Position numbers and translations under genes: made by a program
DNA from: Clostridiales bacterium oral taxon 876 str. F0540
Lineage (GTDB): Bacteria; Bacillota; Clostridia; Clostridiales; Clostridiaceae
Direction: 5' to 3'
DNA: 64,000 nt
NCBI GenBank assembly: GCA_000466585.1
Contig: KE993464.1
Span: 118,555-182,554 of the forward strand
Shown here: piece by piece, positions 27,747 through 37,021 of the stretch
Position numbering within the stretch: the stretch's first letter is position 1
Layout: each line of letters opens with the position of its first letter
The notes under the pieces: model-generated
Seen by the model: the letters and a program-made list of their open reading frames with translations, nothing else
Databases searched by the model: none
Told to the model about the DNA's origin: nothing

Positions 27747-27833
27747 ACATTGAATAGAGTGCGAGAAGAATATAAAGTAGGAAGAAATGATCCGTGATCT
27801 GTGTAATTGGTAAAAATATATGAAATGCTGAGT

Positions 27834-27936
27834 AATATTCATATATTTAAATATAAACCTATAAAACTATGAAAATATTTAAATATATAAATATTTACTG
27901 CAATCATGCTGGTTTGCAGTAGATTTGCTTTCTACA
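27834..27936 (-). repeat. AT-rich hairpin repeat, copy 1 (minus orientation)
   Basis: Read on the minus strand it begins GTAGAAAGCAAATCTAC, then a 7-bp stem ACTGCAA/TTGCAGT around ACCAGCATGA. A long AT-rich hairpin follows, whose 21-base arms AATATTTATATATTTAAATA(T) and ATATTTAAATATATGAATAT(T) pair with one mismatch. About 65 bases match the plus-strand copy at 59546-59630. It lies in the 458-base gap between glmS and rfbD. That gap also holds the glmS terminator; I see nothing else convincing in it, including no clear rfbD promoter. Confidence 0.7.
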
Positions 27937-28137
27937 ATATTAAATAACATGATTATATCAACACTATTATGAAATAGCGCCTTATATTTTTATATTGTAG
28001 GCTGTGCCTAAATGGTTAAAGGTATAGCTTTTCTGTTAAGTAATAGACTAGTTAATAAAAAAGCTATATAATATTGTTGGAAAAGGGAAAAATAAATTAG
28101 ATAATAAGACGGAAGTAGGAGTTGGGAGGAAACACAA

Positions 28138-29019
28138 GTGAAGATTTTAATAACAGGGGCTAAAGGGCAATTAGGTATGCAAATAATTAAAATGCTTGAA
28201 AGCATGAACTCAGAATTAGCCCCAATTAATAATGCTTATAAAAATGCTGAAATAATAGGAATAGACGTGGATCAATTAGATATAACAAATCTTAATCAAG
28301 TGAGAGAATACATATCCAAGGCAAAGCCTGAAATAATAATAAACTGCGCAGCTTACACCAATGTTGATGCCTGCGAAACAAATGAAGATTTAGCTTTTAA
28401 AGTAAATGCAATAGGACCAAGGAACTTAGCAATAGTAAGTGAAGAAATTGGAGCTAAACTTATACATATATCTACAGACTATGTTTTTGCAGGAAATGGA
28501 ACAAAGCCTTATAGAGAATATGATTTAACTAATCCTCAAAGTGCGTATGGAAACACTAAGAATGCCGGTGAAGAATTTGTGAAACACTTTTCAAGTAGAT
28601 TTTTCATTGTAAGAACTGCATGGCTATACGGATATTACGGAAACAATTTTGTTAAAACAATAATAAAGGTTGCAACAGAAAAAGGTCATTTAGATGTTGT
28701 CAATGACCAAAGAGGTAATCCAACAAATGCAGAGGATTTAGCTTATCATATCTTAAAGCTGGCGTTAACAGAAGAGTACGGAATATATCACTGTACAGGA
28801 ACCGGAGAATGCAGCTGGTATGATTTTGCTGTTAAGATCGTAGAATATGCAAATATTAATTGTACAGTATCAGCTGTAACTTCAGAAAAAATTAATCGTC
28901 CAGCTAAAAGACCGGCTTTTTCATCACTAGATAACATGATGTTAAGATGTACTGTTGGAGATGAAATGAGACAATGGGAAGAGGCGCTTAATACTTTTGT
29001 AAAAAATGTAGAAAGATAG
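28138..29019 (+). CDS. rfbD: dTDP-4-dehydrorhamnose reductase
   Basis: A 293-residue short-chain dehydrogenase family enzyme for the last step of dTDP-L-rhamnose synthesis. The NAD(P)-binding motif GAKGQLG is at the N-terminus, STDYVFAG in the middle, and the catalytic YGNTK (YxxxK). GTG start at 28138 after GGGAGG. It leads an rfbD-A-B-C gene set, an order different from the common rfbBDAC. Confidence 0.95.
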   Translation: MKILITGAKGQLGMQIIKMLESMNSELAPINNAYKNAEIIGIDVDQLDITNLNQVREYISKAKPEIIINCAAYTNVDACETNEDLAFKVNAIGPRNLAIVSEEIGAKLIHISTDYVFAGNGTKPYREYDLTNPQSAYGNTKNAGEEFVKHFSSRFFIVRTAWLYGYYGNNFVKTIIKVATEKGHLDVVNDQRGNPTNAEDLAYHILKLALTEEYGIYHCTGTGECSWYDFAVKIVEYANINCTVSAVTSEKINRPAKRPAFSSLDNMMLRCTVGDEMRQWEEALNTFVKNVER

Positions 29020-29117
29020 CGCATTATGTAATAATTCCGTAATAAATAGACATAATTAGCAATTAAGTATATAATACTGTTTGTAGATTTTTAGATAAAG
29101 TGGAAAGGTGAGATCAA

Positions 29118-29990
29118 ATGAAAGGTATAATACTAGCCGGAGGCTCGGGAACCAGGCTTCATCCGATAACAAAGTCAGTATCAAAACAAATACTGCCTAT
29201 ATATGACAAACCTATGATTTATTATCCTTTATCAGTTTTAATGCTTGCAGGAATAAAAGATATACTTATTATTTCTACACCAAGGGATATAAACGGTTTC
29301 AAGGAACTTCTAGGGGATGGAAGCCAGATAGGAGTTAATTTTGAGTATGCTATTCAAGATAAGCCAAGAGGACTTGCTGATGCCTTTATAGTTGGAGAAA
29401 AATTTATTAGAAATGATAGAGTGGCATTAGTGCTTGGAGATAATATATTTTATGGTTACGGCTTCTCTGAAAGATTAGAAAGAGCAGTTAACAGAGAAGA
29501 AGGAGCTACTATTTTTGGATATCATGTAAGCAATCCAACTGAATTTGGAGTTGTTGAATTTGATAAAAACAATAATGTGGTTTCTATAGAAGAAAAACCA
29601 CAGGTGCCAAAGTCTAACTATGCAGTACCAGGACTTTATTTCTATGACAATAATGTTGTAGAAATTGCGAAAAATATAAAACCTTCTGCTAGAGGAGAAA
29701 TAGAAATAACAGCAGTAAATAATGAATATTTAAATAGAGAGCAATTAAAAGTAGAGCTTTTTGGAAGAGGTATGGCTTGGCTTGACACAGGTACACACAA
29801 AGGGCTTCTTGAAGCAGCTAATTTTGTTGAAGCTATTCAAACAAGACAAGGTCTTTATGTAGCCTGCATAGAAGAAATAGCCTACAGAAAAGGCTTTATA
29901 GATAAAGAGCAGCTTATGAAGCTTGCTGAGCCTTTAGCCAAAATAGAATATGGGCAATATCTTTTAAGAATAGCTAAGGAAGAAAGGTAA
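29118..29990 (+). CDS. rfbA: Glucose-1-phosphate thymidylyltransferase
   Basis: A 290-residue nucleotidyltransferase that makes dTDP-glucose from glucose-1-phosphate and dTTP. The signature LAGGSGTRLHP is followed by SKQILPIYDKPM. The product feeds both rhamnose and the amino-sugar branch encoded at 39131-40644. ATG at 29118 follows GAAAGGTGAG. The next gene starts 13 bases on. Confidence 0.97.
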   Translation: MKGIILAGGSGTRLHPITKSVSKQILPIYDKPMIYYPLSVLMLAGIKDILIISTPRDINGFKELLGDGSQIGVNFEYAIQDKPRGLADAFIVGEKFIRNDRVALVLGDNIFYGYGFSERLERAVNREEGATIFGYHVSNPTEFGVVEFDKNNNVVSIEEKPQVPKSNYAVPGLYFYDNNVVEIAKNIKPSARGEIEITAVNNEYLNREQLKVELFGRGMAWLDTGTHKGLLEAANFVEAIQTRQGLYVACIEEIAYRKGFIDKEQLMKLAEPLAKIEYGQYLLRIAKEER

Positions 29991-30003
29991 AGGAGAGAAT
30001 TGT

Positions 30004-31059
30004 ATGAAAACATATTTAGTCACAGGGGGGGCAGGGTTTATAGGCTCAAACTTTGTTCACTATATGCTTAAAAAATATAACGACATAAAATTAATAAATT
30101 TAGATAAGCTAACTTATGCTGGCAATTTAGAAAATTTAAAAGCTGTAGAAAATGACTCAAGATATGAATTCGTTCAAGGAGACATATGCGATAAAACTTT
30201 AGTTGAGAAATTATTTAAAGATCATGATATAGATTATGTAGTGAACTTTGCAGCAGAATCTCACGTAGATAGAAGTATAAGAGAACCGGAAGTGTTTGTT
30301 AATACAAATGTTCTAGGAACTGTAACTTTACTTAATGCTGCAAAAAATGCCTGGGAAATAAAAGAAGGCTTTAAGGAAGGTAAAAAATATATTCAAGTTT
30401 CAACAGATGAAGTATATGGTTCCTTAGGAGAAACTGGATACTTTATGGAAACAACACCAATAGATCCTCATAGCCCATATTCTTCAAGTAAGGCTGGTGC
30501 AGATTTGGTTGTTAAGGCTTACTTTGATACATATAAGTTCCCAATAAATATAACAAGATGCTCAAATAACTATGGACCTTATCAATTTCCAGAAAAATTG
30601 ATACCTCTTTTAATAAACAACTGTTTAAATAAAAAGCCACTTCCTGTATACGGAGATGGATTAAACATAAGAGACTGGTTATATGTTGAAGACCACTGCA
30701 AGGCTATCGATATGGTTATAAACGGTGGAAGACTTGGTGAAGTGTACAATGTAGGCGGACACAATGAAAGAACAAATATTCATATAGTAAAAACGGTAAT
30801 AGATTATATAAATAAGAATATTGATGATACCGTAACAGAAGATTTAATAAAGTATGTTGAGGATAGAAAAGGTCATGACAGAAGATATGGAATAGATCCA
30901 ACAAAGATAAGAGAAGAGCTTGGATGGGAACCTGAAACAGCCTATGAGAACGGAATAGTAAAAACTATAAAATGGTATTTAGATAATAAAGAATGGATGG
31001 ATAGAGTAACTTCGGGAGAATACACAAAGTATTACAAAAAGATGTATGAAAGTAAATAA
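30004..31059 (+). CDS. rfbB: dTDP-glucose 4,6-dehydratase
   Basis: A 351-residue extended SDR enzyme making dTDP-4-keto-6-deoxyglucose. It has the NAD motif GGAGFIGSNF, catalytic region STDEVYG and YSSSKAGAD (YxxxK), and the dehydratase Asp-Glu pair in TDE. The product is the branch point between L-rhamnose (RfbC, RfbD) and the 3-amino-3,6-dideoxyhexose pathway. ATG at 30004, GGAGAG upstream. Confidence 0.97.
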   Translation: MKTYLVTGGAGFIGSNFVHYMLKKYNDIKLINLDKLTYAGNLENLKAVENDSRYEFVQGDICDKTLVEKLFKDHDIDYVVNFAAESHVDRSIREPEVFVNTNVLGTVTLLNAAKNAWEIKEGFKEGKKYIQVSTDEVYGSLGETGYFMETTPIDPHSPYSSSKAGADLVVKAYFDTYKFPINITRCSNNYGPYQFPEKLIPLLINNCLNKKPLPVYGDGLNIRDWLYVEDHCKAIDMVINGGRLGEVYNVGGHNERTNIHIVKTVIDYINKNIDDTVTEDLIKYVEDRKGHDRRYGIDPTKIREELGWEPETAYENGIVKTIKWYLDNKEWMDRVTSGEYTKYYKKMYESK

Positions 31060-31139
31060 AGTTAAGTTAGTATTTAATGGGCAGTTTGGAAATTAAATTA
31101 TATAAGCTGCCTAATAATACGATCGAAAGGAATAGGTAA

Positions 31140-31703
31140 ATGGGACAGTTTACTTTTACAGAAACAAAAATTAAAGGTGTTTATGTGGTAGAACCTAAGG
31201 TTTTTGGTGATCACAGAGGATACTTTATGGAAACCTATAATTATGAAGATTTCAAAAAAGCAGGACTTGATATGGTTTTTGTTCAAGACAATCAATCAAA
31301 GTCTAAAAAAGGTGTACTAAGAGGCCTTCATTATCAAAAACCTAATCCGCAGGGAAAACTGGTTAGAGTAATAAGTGGAGAAGTTTTTGATGTAGCTGTG
31401 GACTTAAGAAAAGATTCACCTTCCTATGGACAATGGATAGGCGCTGTATTGAGTTCTGAGAATAAAAAACAGTTTTATGTGCCGGAAGGATTTGCTCATG
31501 GATTTTTGGTGCTTTCAGAGGAAGCTGAATTTGTATACAAATGTACAGAATTTTATCATCCTGAATTTGAAGGAAGCATTGCATGGAATGATCCGGATAT
31601 TAACATTGAGTGGCCGTTAAATGATGTAGGGAATATCTTATTGTCGGAAAAAGATAAAAATGCTAAAGCATTAAAAGAGTTAAAGGTTAAATTCATACTT
31701 TAA
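31140..31703 (+). CDS. rfbC: dTDP-4-dehydrorhamnose 3,5-epimerase
   Basis: A 187-residue cupin epimerase. It has GVLRGLHYQ with the catalytic His, then VPEGFAHGFLVLSEEAEFVYKCTEFY, all typical of RfbC. It completes the rhamnose set. The ATG at 31140 follows GAAAGGAATAGG. A weak hairpin at 31733-31760 (TACGTTT/AAACGTA) may end this transcript before the next promoter. Confidence 0.95.
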   Translation: MGQFTFTETKIKGVYVVEPKVFGDHRGYFMETYNYEDFKKAGLDMVFVQDNQSKSKKGVLRGLHYQKPNPQGKLVRVISGEVFDVAVDLRKDSPSYGQWIGAVLSSENKKQFYVPEGFAHGFLVLSEEAEFVYKCTEFYHPEFEGSIAWNDPDINIEWPLNDVGNILLSEKDKNAKALKELKVKFIL

Positions 31704-31775
31704 GGTTTTTAGTCATCCAATGGGTAATTTTAGTTACGTTTTGTTGAGAACAAACGTATAATTTTGAAATAAAAA

Positions 31776-31805
31776 TTGAAAAATACTTGTAGAATAGTGT
31801 ATAAT
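31776..31805 (+). promoter_or_regulatory. SigA promoter for the polysaccharide assembly genes
   Basis: TTGAAA (31776-31781), 18 bases, TATAAT (31800-31805), with GTG just before the -10. It is the only good promoter seen before the run of closely spaced genes from 31922 to 43392. Confidence 0.6.
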
Positions 31806-31921
31806 GTGCTAGTAATAATGCGTATTTTTTTATAGTTTTAATATGATAAATGGTTATATAGCTGGTATTATCCGTAAAGAACAGTGCTAGTGGATTATCT
31901 ATAATTTTAAGGGGGATTATT

Positions 31922-32590
31922 GTGGAAAAGTTAAAATTCCAGAATGATATTGGTACAGTAGAAATGAATACTCTTAAACATAAACCTTTTTATGAACTTT
32001 CAAAGAGAATTTTCGACATAATAAGTTCAGCAGTTGCTTTGGTAATTTTATCTCCTGTTTTTATTTTTTTAATCGTAGTTATTAAATTGGATTCAGAAGG
32101 TGAAGCAATTTTTGGACATAACAGATTGGGAAAAAATGGAAAGTTAATAAAGATCTATAAGTTTAGAACAATGGTAAAAAATGCACAAGAAATTTTAAAT
32201 AATCTTCCTCCCCAACAAAAACGTGAATTTGAAGAAAACTTTAAGTTAGAAAATGATCCTAGGATAACAAAGTTAGGTAAGTTCCTAAGAGAAACTAGTT
32301 TAGATGAGTTGCCTCAACTTTTTAATATTCTTATTGGTAACATGAGTGTCGTGGGACCGAGACCAATAGTGGAAAAGGAAATTGAGAAGTATGGAGAATA
32401 TGGAGATAAACTTCTATCTGTAAAACCTGGTCTTACAGGTAATTGGCAGGCTAATGGAAGAAGTAATACTACTTATGAAGAAAGAGTTCAATTAGATATG
32501 TGCTATATTGATAATAGAAGTTTTTTGTTCGACATAAAGATTATTCTCAAGACTGTAGTAAGTGTATTAAAAAAAGAAGGGGCAGTTTAA
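31922..32590 (+). CDS. Initiating sugar-phosphate transferase (WcaJ/RfbP family)
   Basis: A 222-residue monotopic phosphoglycosyl transferase that starts a polymer repeat unit by moving a sugar phosphate to undecaprenyl phosphate. It has one membrane or re-entrant helix (residues 31-55), the basic RLGKNGKLIKIYKFRTM segment, LDELPQLFNIL and MSVVGPRP, ending with the KPGLTGNWQANGR block. GTG at 31922 after GGGGG. It lacks the long N-terminal half of WcaJ, so it is the short form. The sugar donor is not evident. Confidence 0.93.
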   Translation: MEKLKFQNDIGTVEMNTLKHKPFYELSKRIFDIISSAVALVILSPVFIFLIVVIKLDSEGEAIFGHNRLGKNGKLIKIYKFRTMVKNAQEILNNLPPQQKREFEENFKLENDPRITKLGKFLRETSLDELPQLFNILIGNMSVVGPRPIVEKEIEKYGEYGDKLLSVKPGLTGNWQANGRSNTTYEERVQLDMCYIDNRSFLFDIKIILKTVVSVLKKEGAV

Positions 32591-32612
32591 AAAGACAGAA
32601 AGAGGTATAATT

Positions 32613-33491
32613 GTGGACTTATCAATAATTATAGTAAGCTATAATACAATAGAATTATTAAGAAATTGTCTAAAATCAATATATGAGAATACAAGAAATC
32701 TAGAGTATGAAGTTTGGGTAGTTGACAACCAATCGAAAGATGGAAGTCCCAATATGGTTGAGGCCGAATTTCCACAAACAAAGTTAATTAGGAATACTAT
32801 AAATGGCGGATTTTCTCAAGCTAATAATCTGGCAATAAATCAATGCAAAGAAAGTAGATATATACTTATACTAAATCCGGATACAATTGTTCCACAAGCA
32901 ACGCTGGAAGAAACTGTGAGTTTTATGGATGGGCATCAAAATATTGGCTGTATAGGCTGTAAGGTCGTTAAGCCGGATGGAAGTCTAGATAGGGCGTGCA
33001 AAAGAGGGTTTCCATCTCCTTGGAATTCTTTGACGTATCTTCTGAAACTGGATAGAATATTTCCTAATTCAAAGCTGTTTGGAGGATATAATGCTACTTA
33101 TATAGATGAGAATCAAGAAAGCGAAATAGACTCTTTAGTTGGGGCATTTATGATGCTAAGACAACAAACTATACAAGGGGTGGGACTTCTTGATGATACT
33201 TTTTTCATGTATGGAGAAGATATAGATTGGTGTTATAGAATTAAACAAGCTGGATGGAAAAATTATTATTATCCTAAAGTTAAAATTATTCATTATAAAG
33301 GCGAAAGCAGTAAGAAACAGAGCACTAGAATGATTGGTGAGTTTCATAAAGCTATGCTTATATTTTATAACAAGCATTATAGAAAACAATATAATTTTTT
33401 AGTTACTTGCTTGGTATACACAGGTATTTATTTAAAATGGATACTATCTTTATTTATTAATTTGTTTAGAAAAGAAAAAAGAGTAAAATAA
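32613..33491 (+). CDS. Family 2 glycosyltransferase (rhamnosyltransferase-like)
   Basis: A 292-residue GT-A enzyme. It has SIIIVSYNT, VVDNQSKDGS, GGFSQANN and the metal-binding LNPDT, and the second-half motif ED near MYGEDIDWCYR. This pattern is common in WbbL-type rhamnosyltransferases, which fits the dTDP-rhamnose genes upstream. A hydrophobic C-terminal tail may anchor it at the membrane. GTG start at 32613 after AGAGG. Confidence 0.87.
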   Translation: MDLSIIIVSYNTIELLRNCLKSIYENTRNLEYEVWVVDNQSKDGSPNMVEAEFPQTKLIRNTINGGFSQANNLAINQCKESRYILILNPDTIVPQATLEETVSFMDGHQNIGCIGCKVVKPDGSLDRACKRGFPSPWNSLTYLLKLDRIFPNSKLFGGYNATYIDENQESEIDSLVGAFMMLRQQTIQGVGLLDDTFFMYGEDIDWCYRIKQAGWKNYYYPKVKIIHYKGESSKKQSTRMIGEFHKAMLIFYNKHYRKQYNFLVTCLVYTGIYLKWILSLFINLFRKEKRVK

Positions 33492-33522
33492 AGATAACCT
33501 GTTTTTGAGAGGAGAATACGTA

Positions 33523-34602
33523 ATGATTTGTGCACTAATCATGGCAGGGGGTAAAGGAGAGCGTTTTTGGCCGCTATCGACCAAAGAAAAACCTAAGCAA
33601 TTCTTAAATCTCATAGGAAATGACACAATGTTGCAGATGACTGTGAAACGATTAAGAAATATAATACCAGAAGAAAGAATTTTTATTGTAACAGGACAAG
33701 AATATTTTAAATTAGTTAAAGAGCAATTGCCCAACATTCCAGATAGAAATATTATTTTAGAACCTGTTGGAAAGAATACAGCTGCTTGTATAGGGTTATC
33801 AGCATTTACTATTGATAAAATATATAAGGATTCTACTATGATAGTAGTACCTTCAGATCATATGATAGAAAATTGTGACAACTTTATTCAAGCGATATCA
33901 GCAGGAATAGAATTTATTGAAGACAATAACAACTCAATAGTAACACTAGGAATAATGCCAAGTAGACCTGAAACTGGATACGGATATATTAGATATGGTG
34001 AAACTTGTGCTGAATATAAAAAATTTAATATTAAAGAAGTAGAAAGATTTGTAGAAAAGCCAAATGTTGAAACTGCTTGTAAATATATTGATGAAGGTTG
34101 TTATCTATGGAATAGTGGAATGTTTATATGGAAAACTAGGACTATATTAAATCTTATAAACAAGTATCTTAATAATACTTTTAATATATTAAGTGAAATA
34201 GCTCTGTCATGTGATACAGAGCTGCAAAGTACAATTTATGAAAAGTATTCGCTTTTAGATAGTATATCAATAGATTATGGAATACTAGAGAAAGCTGAAG
34301 AAATACATGTTATTCCGTGTGACATGGGATGGGATGATTTGGGAAGCTGGAATTCTATATATAGATTACTACAAAAAGACGATAATGGTAATGTAATAGA
34401 TGGGGATATAGTTCAACTAAATACCCAAAATTGCCTGATAAAAGGTGAGAAGAAGGTAATAGCAACCTTAGGAGTAGAAAATTTAATTGTTGTAGATACC
34501 TGTGATGGTTTATTAGTATGCGCAAAGAAATATGAGCAAAATGTTAAAGATATATTAAAACAAATGAAGAATAAAACAAAGGATGGTAGAATTAATGGCT
34601 AA
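33523..34602 (+). CDS. manC: Mannose-1-phosphate guanylyltransferase
   Basis: A 359-residue enzyme that makes GDP-mannose. I chose ATG at 33523 after GAGAGGAG over a TTG at 33505. The motif MAGGKGERFWPLS is followed by KPKQF, FVEKP and GWDDLGSW, all of the GMP-PP family. There is no C-terminal isomerase domain, so mannose-6-phosphate isomerase and phosphomannomutase must be encoded elsewhere. It overlaps the next gene by 8 bases. It suggests mannose, or a sugar derived from it, in the polymer. Confidence 0.92.
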   Translation: MICALIMAGGKGERFWPLSTKEKPKQFLNLIGNDTMLQMTVKRLRNIIPEERIFIVTGQEYFKLVKEQLPNIPDRNIILEPVGKNTAACIGLSAFTIDKIYKDSTMIVVPSDHMIENCDNFIQAISAGIEFIEDNNNSIVTLGIMPSRPETGYGYIRYGETCAEYKKFNIKEVERFVEKPNVETACKYIDEGCYLWNSGMFIWKTRTILNLINKYLNNTFNILSEIALSCDTELQSTIYEKYSLLDSISIDYGILEKAEEIHVIPCDMGWDDLGSWNSIYRLLQKDDNGNVIDGDIVQLNTQNCLIKGEKKVIATLGVENLIVVDTCDGLLVCAKKYEQNVKDILKQMKNKTKDGRING

Positions 34603-35752
34603 TATTCTCGTTGTTTCTACTACAAGTGTTATAGGTGGGGCAGAGATTGTATTAAAGTCTTGGATTGAAAATAGCAAACAGAATAACTACTACATATTAA
34701 CAACTACAGATAAAAGTGTAAGTGACTTCTATAAAGATATAACATGTGAAAATATTAAAAAGTTATTTTTTATGAATGAATGTAGTGCTGTGGAAAAGAG
34801 TTTTAAGAATCTTCCTAAATTTTTTATAAATAATATAAAAATAGCTAATATGATAAAGAAAGTTATTAATAAGCATGATATTGATATTGTTTACGGAAAT
34901 AATAGCTTAGATTGTTTCCCAACTTTACTTTGCAAATTATTATATACCCCAAAAATTCCTGTGATAAATCATATTCATGATATGTTATCTCCTAAAAGTT
35001 CAGCTGGTATTATGCTTAAGCTATTATGGAAAAAAACTAATTACATTTTTGTACCATCTAATGCTACAAGAGATCATCTGATAAATTTAGGTATAGGAGA
35101 AAAAGTTGTAAAGGTAGTATATAATTCAGTAGATATTCAAGAAAACTCAAATATTAGTATTGAACAACTAAAAAGCAAATACGATATTGAACCGAAAAAA
35201 AAAGTAATATTGTTTGCAGGTAGATTTGATAAAAATAAAAATGTGGAATTATTCATTGATATAGTGAATGATGTTAGTAAATATGACAATAATATTCTAG
35301 CATTATTTACGGGTATAATTGGAGATGAGCAGTATTTTGATTTAATAAAGCAGAAGTTAAAAATAGTTAACTTTAAATACAAAATTTTATTAAATATTGA
35401 ACATGAAGATATGTATCAAATATATAGAATATCTGATATTTTGATTTTAACGAGTCATACTGAATCGCTACCTACAGTTGTTTTAGAAGCAATGGCTAAT
35501 AATTTACTGGTCTTAGCTAGAAATGTAAATGGAGTTAGAGAGATAATAAGTCATGATTATAATGGGTTAGTGTTTGAATACGATGAAAAAGTATCAAATA
35601 TATCTAATATTATTTTAAAAATGCTGGATTCGGACAGTAAAGTAAAAAGAGTTACATTAATAAACAATGGTAAGAAAACTATAAATAATAAGTTTACTCA
35701 TCATTCAAAGGTGAATAGGGTTGAAGAGTATATTAATAAGCTTGTAAATTAA
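34595..35752 (+). CDS. Family 4 glycosyltransferase
   Basis: A 385-residue GT-B retaining glycosyltransferase. I chose ATG at 34595, 9 bases after AAAGGATGG; ATG at 34583 is possible. It has an N-terminal SVIGGAEIVL loop, a nucleotide-binding core near VILFAGRFDKNKN, and the ESLPTVVLEA (E-x7-E) motif. Donor and acceptor are unknown. It is translationally coupled to the GDP-mannose gene, so a mannosyl donor is possible. Confidence 0.88.
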   Translation: MANILVVSTTSVIGGAEIVLKSWIENSKQNNYYILTTTDKSVSDFYKDITCENIKKLFFMNECSAVEKSFKNLPKFFINNIKIANMIKKVINKHDIDIVYGNNSLDCFPTLLCKLLYTPKIPVINHIHDMLSPKSSAGIMLKLLWKKTNYIFVPSNATRDHLINLGIGEKVVKVVYNSVDIQENSNISIEQLKSKYDIEPKKKVILFAGRFDKNKNVELFIDIVNDVSKYDNNILALFTGIIGDEQYFDLIKQKLKIVNFKYKILLNIEHEDMYQIYRISDILILTSHTESLPTVVLEAMANNLLVLARNVNGVREIISHDYNGLVFEYDEKVSNISNIILKMLDSDSKVKRVTLINNGKKTINNKFTHHSKVNRVEEYINKLVN

Positions 35753-35795
35753 TCAAAATAAACTAAAAAGTATTTAGGAATATAGGTGTGAAATT

Positions 35796-37013
35796 ATGGG
35801 TTATTTAATTGGTTTGATACTATTAATAATAGTTGCATATATCTATGTATCGAAGAAGGTAAATGCATACTTAAACGGCATATTTTTTATTATTATTCCC
35901 ATTGCTATTTTTAACGGCATATTACCTATACTCTACGAGTTGTTTTATAAAACAAACGAATATAGTTATAAGTATATATTGATATATTATTCTGTTTTTG
36001 TTATTGCTTTATCTGCGGGATATGTTCTATCATCAAGTAAAAAAATTAAGGCTAAATTCGATTTTCAATATGATGAGAAGAGAGTTAATGCTTTTAAAAT
36101 TGTTATTTTAGGCCTTTCTATCGTATTTTTGCTTATTCTATTTAAAGATGTTCCGTTAAATTATATTAAAAACCCAAGGTTGCTTTATGAAAATTCAAGA
36201 TTAGGCTATGGGCATGTTTATTTTATATTAGTGGCATTTATAAATTTATATTTTATTGTAAGTATGTTTACAGAAAGAAAGTATTATTATATTATTGTTG
36301 TACTTTTATTATTATATTTTACAGGATCTAAATCAAGAATACTTTTACCTATTGAGCTATTCATAATTTATTACTTTTATGTTGTTAAAAATGATAGAAA
36401 TAATATAAAAAAGTTAGCTTTAAGCGGATTAATCTTAGTTGTATTATTTTATGCGACCTTTTTAGCAACGTCTCAATATTTGAAAAATCAAAGCTTTGTT
36501 AATATTATTAACGCCATATCAAATTACAGCGATTATAATAGGAATTTTTTAATGTTAATTAATTATATGACTGACAAACAGAATTTTTTTCATGGAAGAA
36601 TAATGTTTGAAAATAATTTTTATAGTATACTGCCGCGTATCCTAGTAGAAAATAAACCTAAAATTTTTGGAGACTTTAGATTAGCATATATGATTTTTTC
36701 AGAAAGGACGTTAATGTTTAAGGGTGCCCCATCATTTGGACAATTTGGTTCTTATTTTGCAGATTTTGGTCACTATTCATTAATTATTATATCAATATTC
36801 AGTTTTATAAAAGGTACTTTAATTGGTATAGCTGAGAATACGTTCATAAAGAATAAAAATGTAATTACCTTTTTATTTTTTATCACTTTCATGGGAATTA
36901 ATATGTTAGATGTAGGAACTAGCACAACTACGATGACAGTATTTAACCTGTTTATTGTACTATGTATATGGTTAGTTATTAGGAATAATAATAAAAAAAA
37001 GGTATTTAATTGA
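35796..37013 (+). CDS. Polysaccharide repeat-unit polymerase (Wzy-like)
   Basis: A 405-residue membrane protein with about ten to eleven hydrophobic segments and a large outside loop near residues 225-310 (SNYSDYNRNFLMLINYMTD). This is the general plan of O-antigen/capsule Wzy polymerases. These are too divergent for motif proof, so the call rests on topology and place among glycosyltransferase genes with a Wzx flippase downstream. It overlaps the reading window of the next gene's early TTG, showing tight packing. Confidence 0.8.
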   Translation: MGYLIGLILLIIVAYIYVSKKVNAYLNGIFFIIIPIAIFNGILPILYELFYKTNEYSYKYILIYYSVFVIALSAGYVLSSSKKIKAKFDFQYDEKRVNAFKIVILGLSIVFLLILFKDVPLNYIKNPRLLYENSRLGYGHVYFILVAFINLYFIVSMFTERKYYYIIVVLLLLYFTGSKSRILLPIELFIIYYFYVVKNDRNNIKKLALSGLILVVLFYATFLATSQYLKNQSFVNIINAISNYSDYNRNFLMLINYMTDKQNFFHGRIMFENNFYSILPRILVENKPKIFGDFRLAYMIFSERTLMFKGAPSFGQFGSYFADFGHYSLIIISIFSFIKGTLIGIAENTFIKNKNVITFLFFITFMGINMLDVGTSTTTMTVFNLFIVLCIWLVIRNNNKKKVFN

Positions 37014-37021
37014 GGTTGAAA

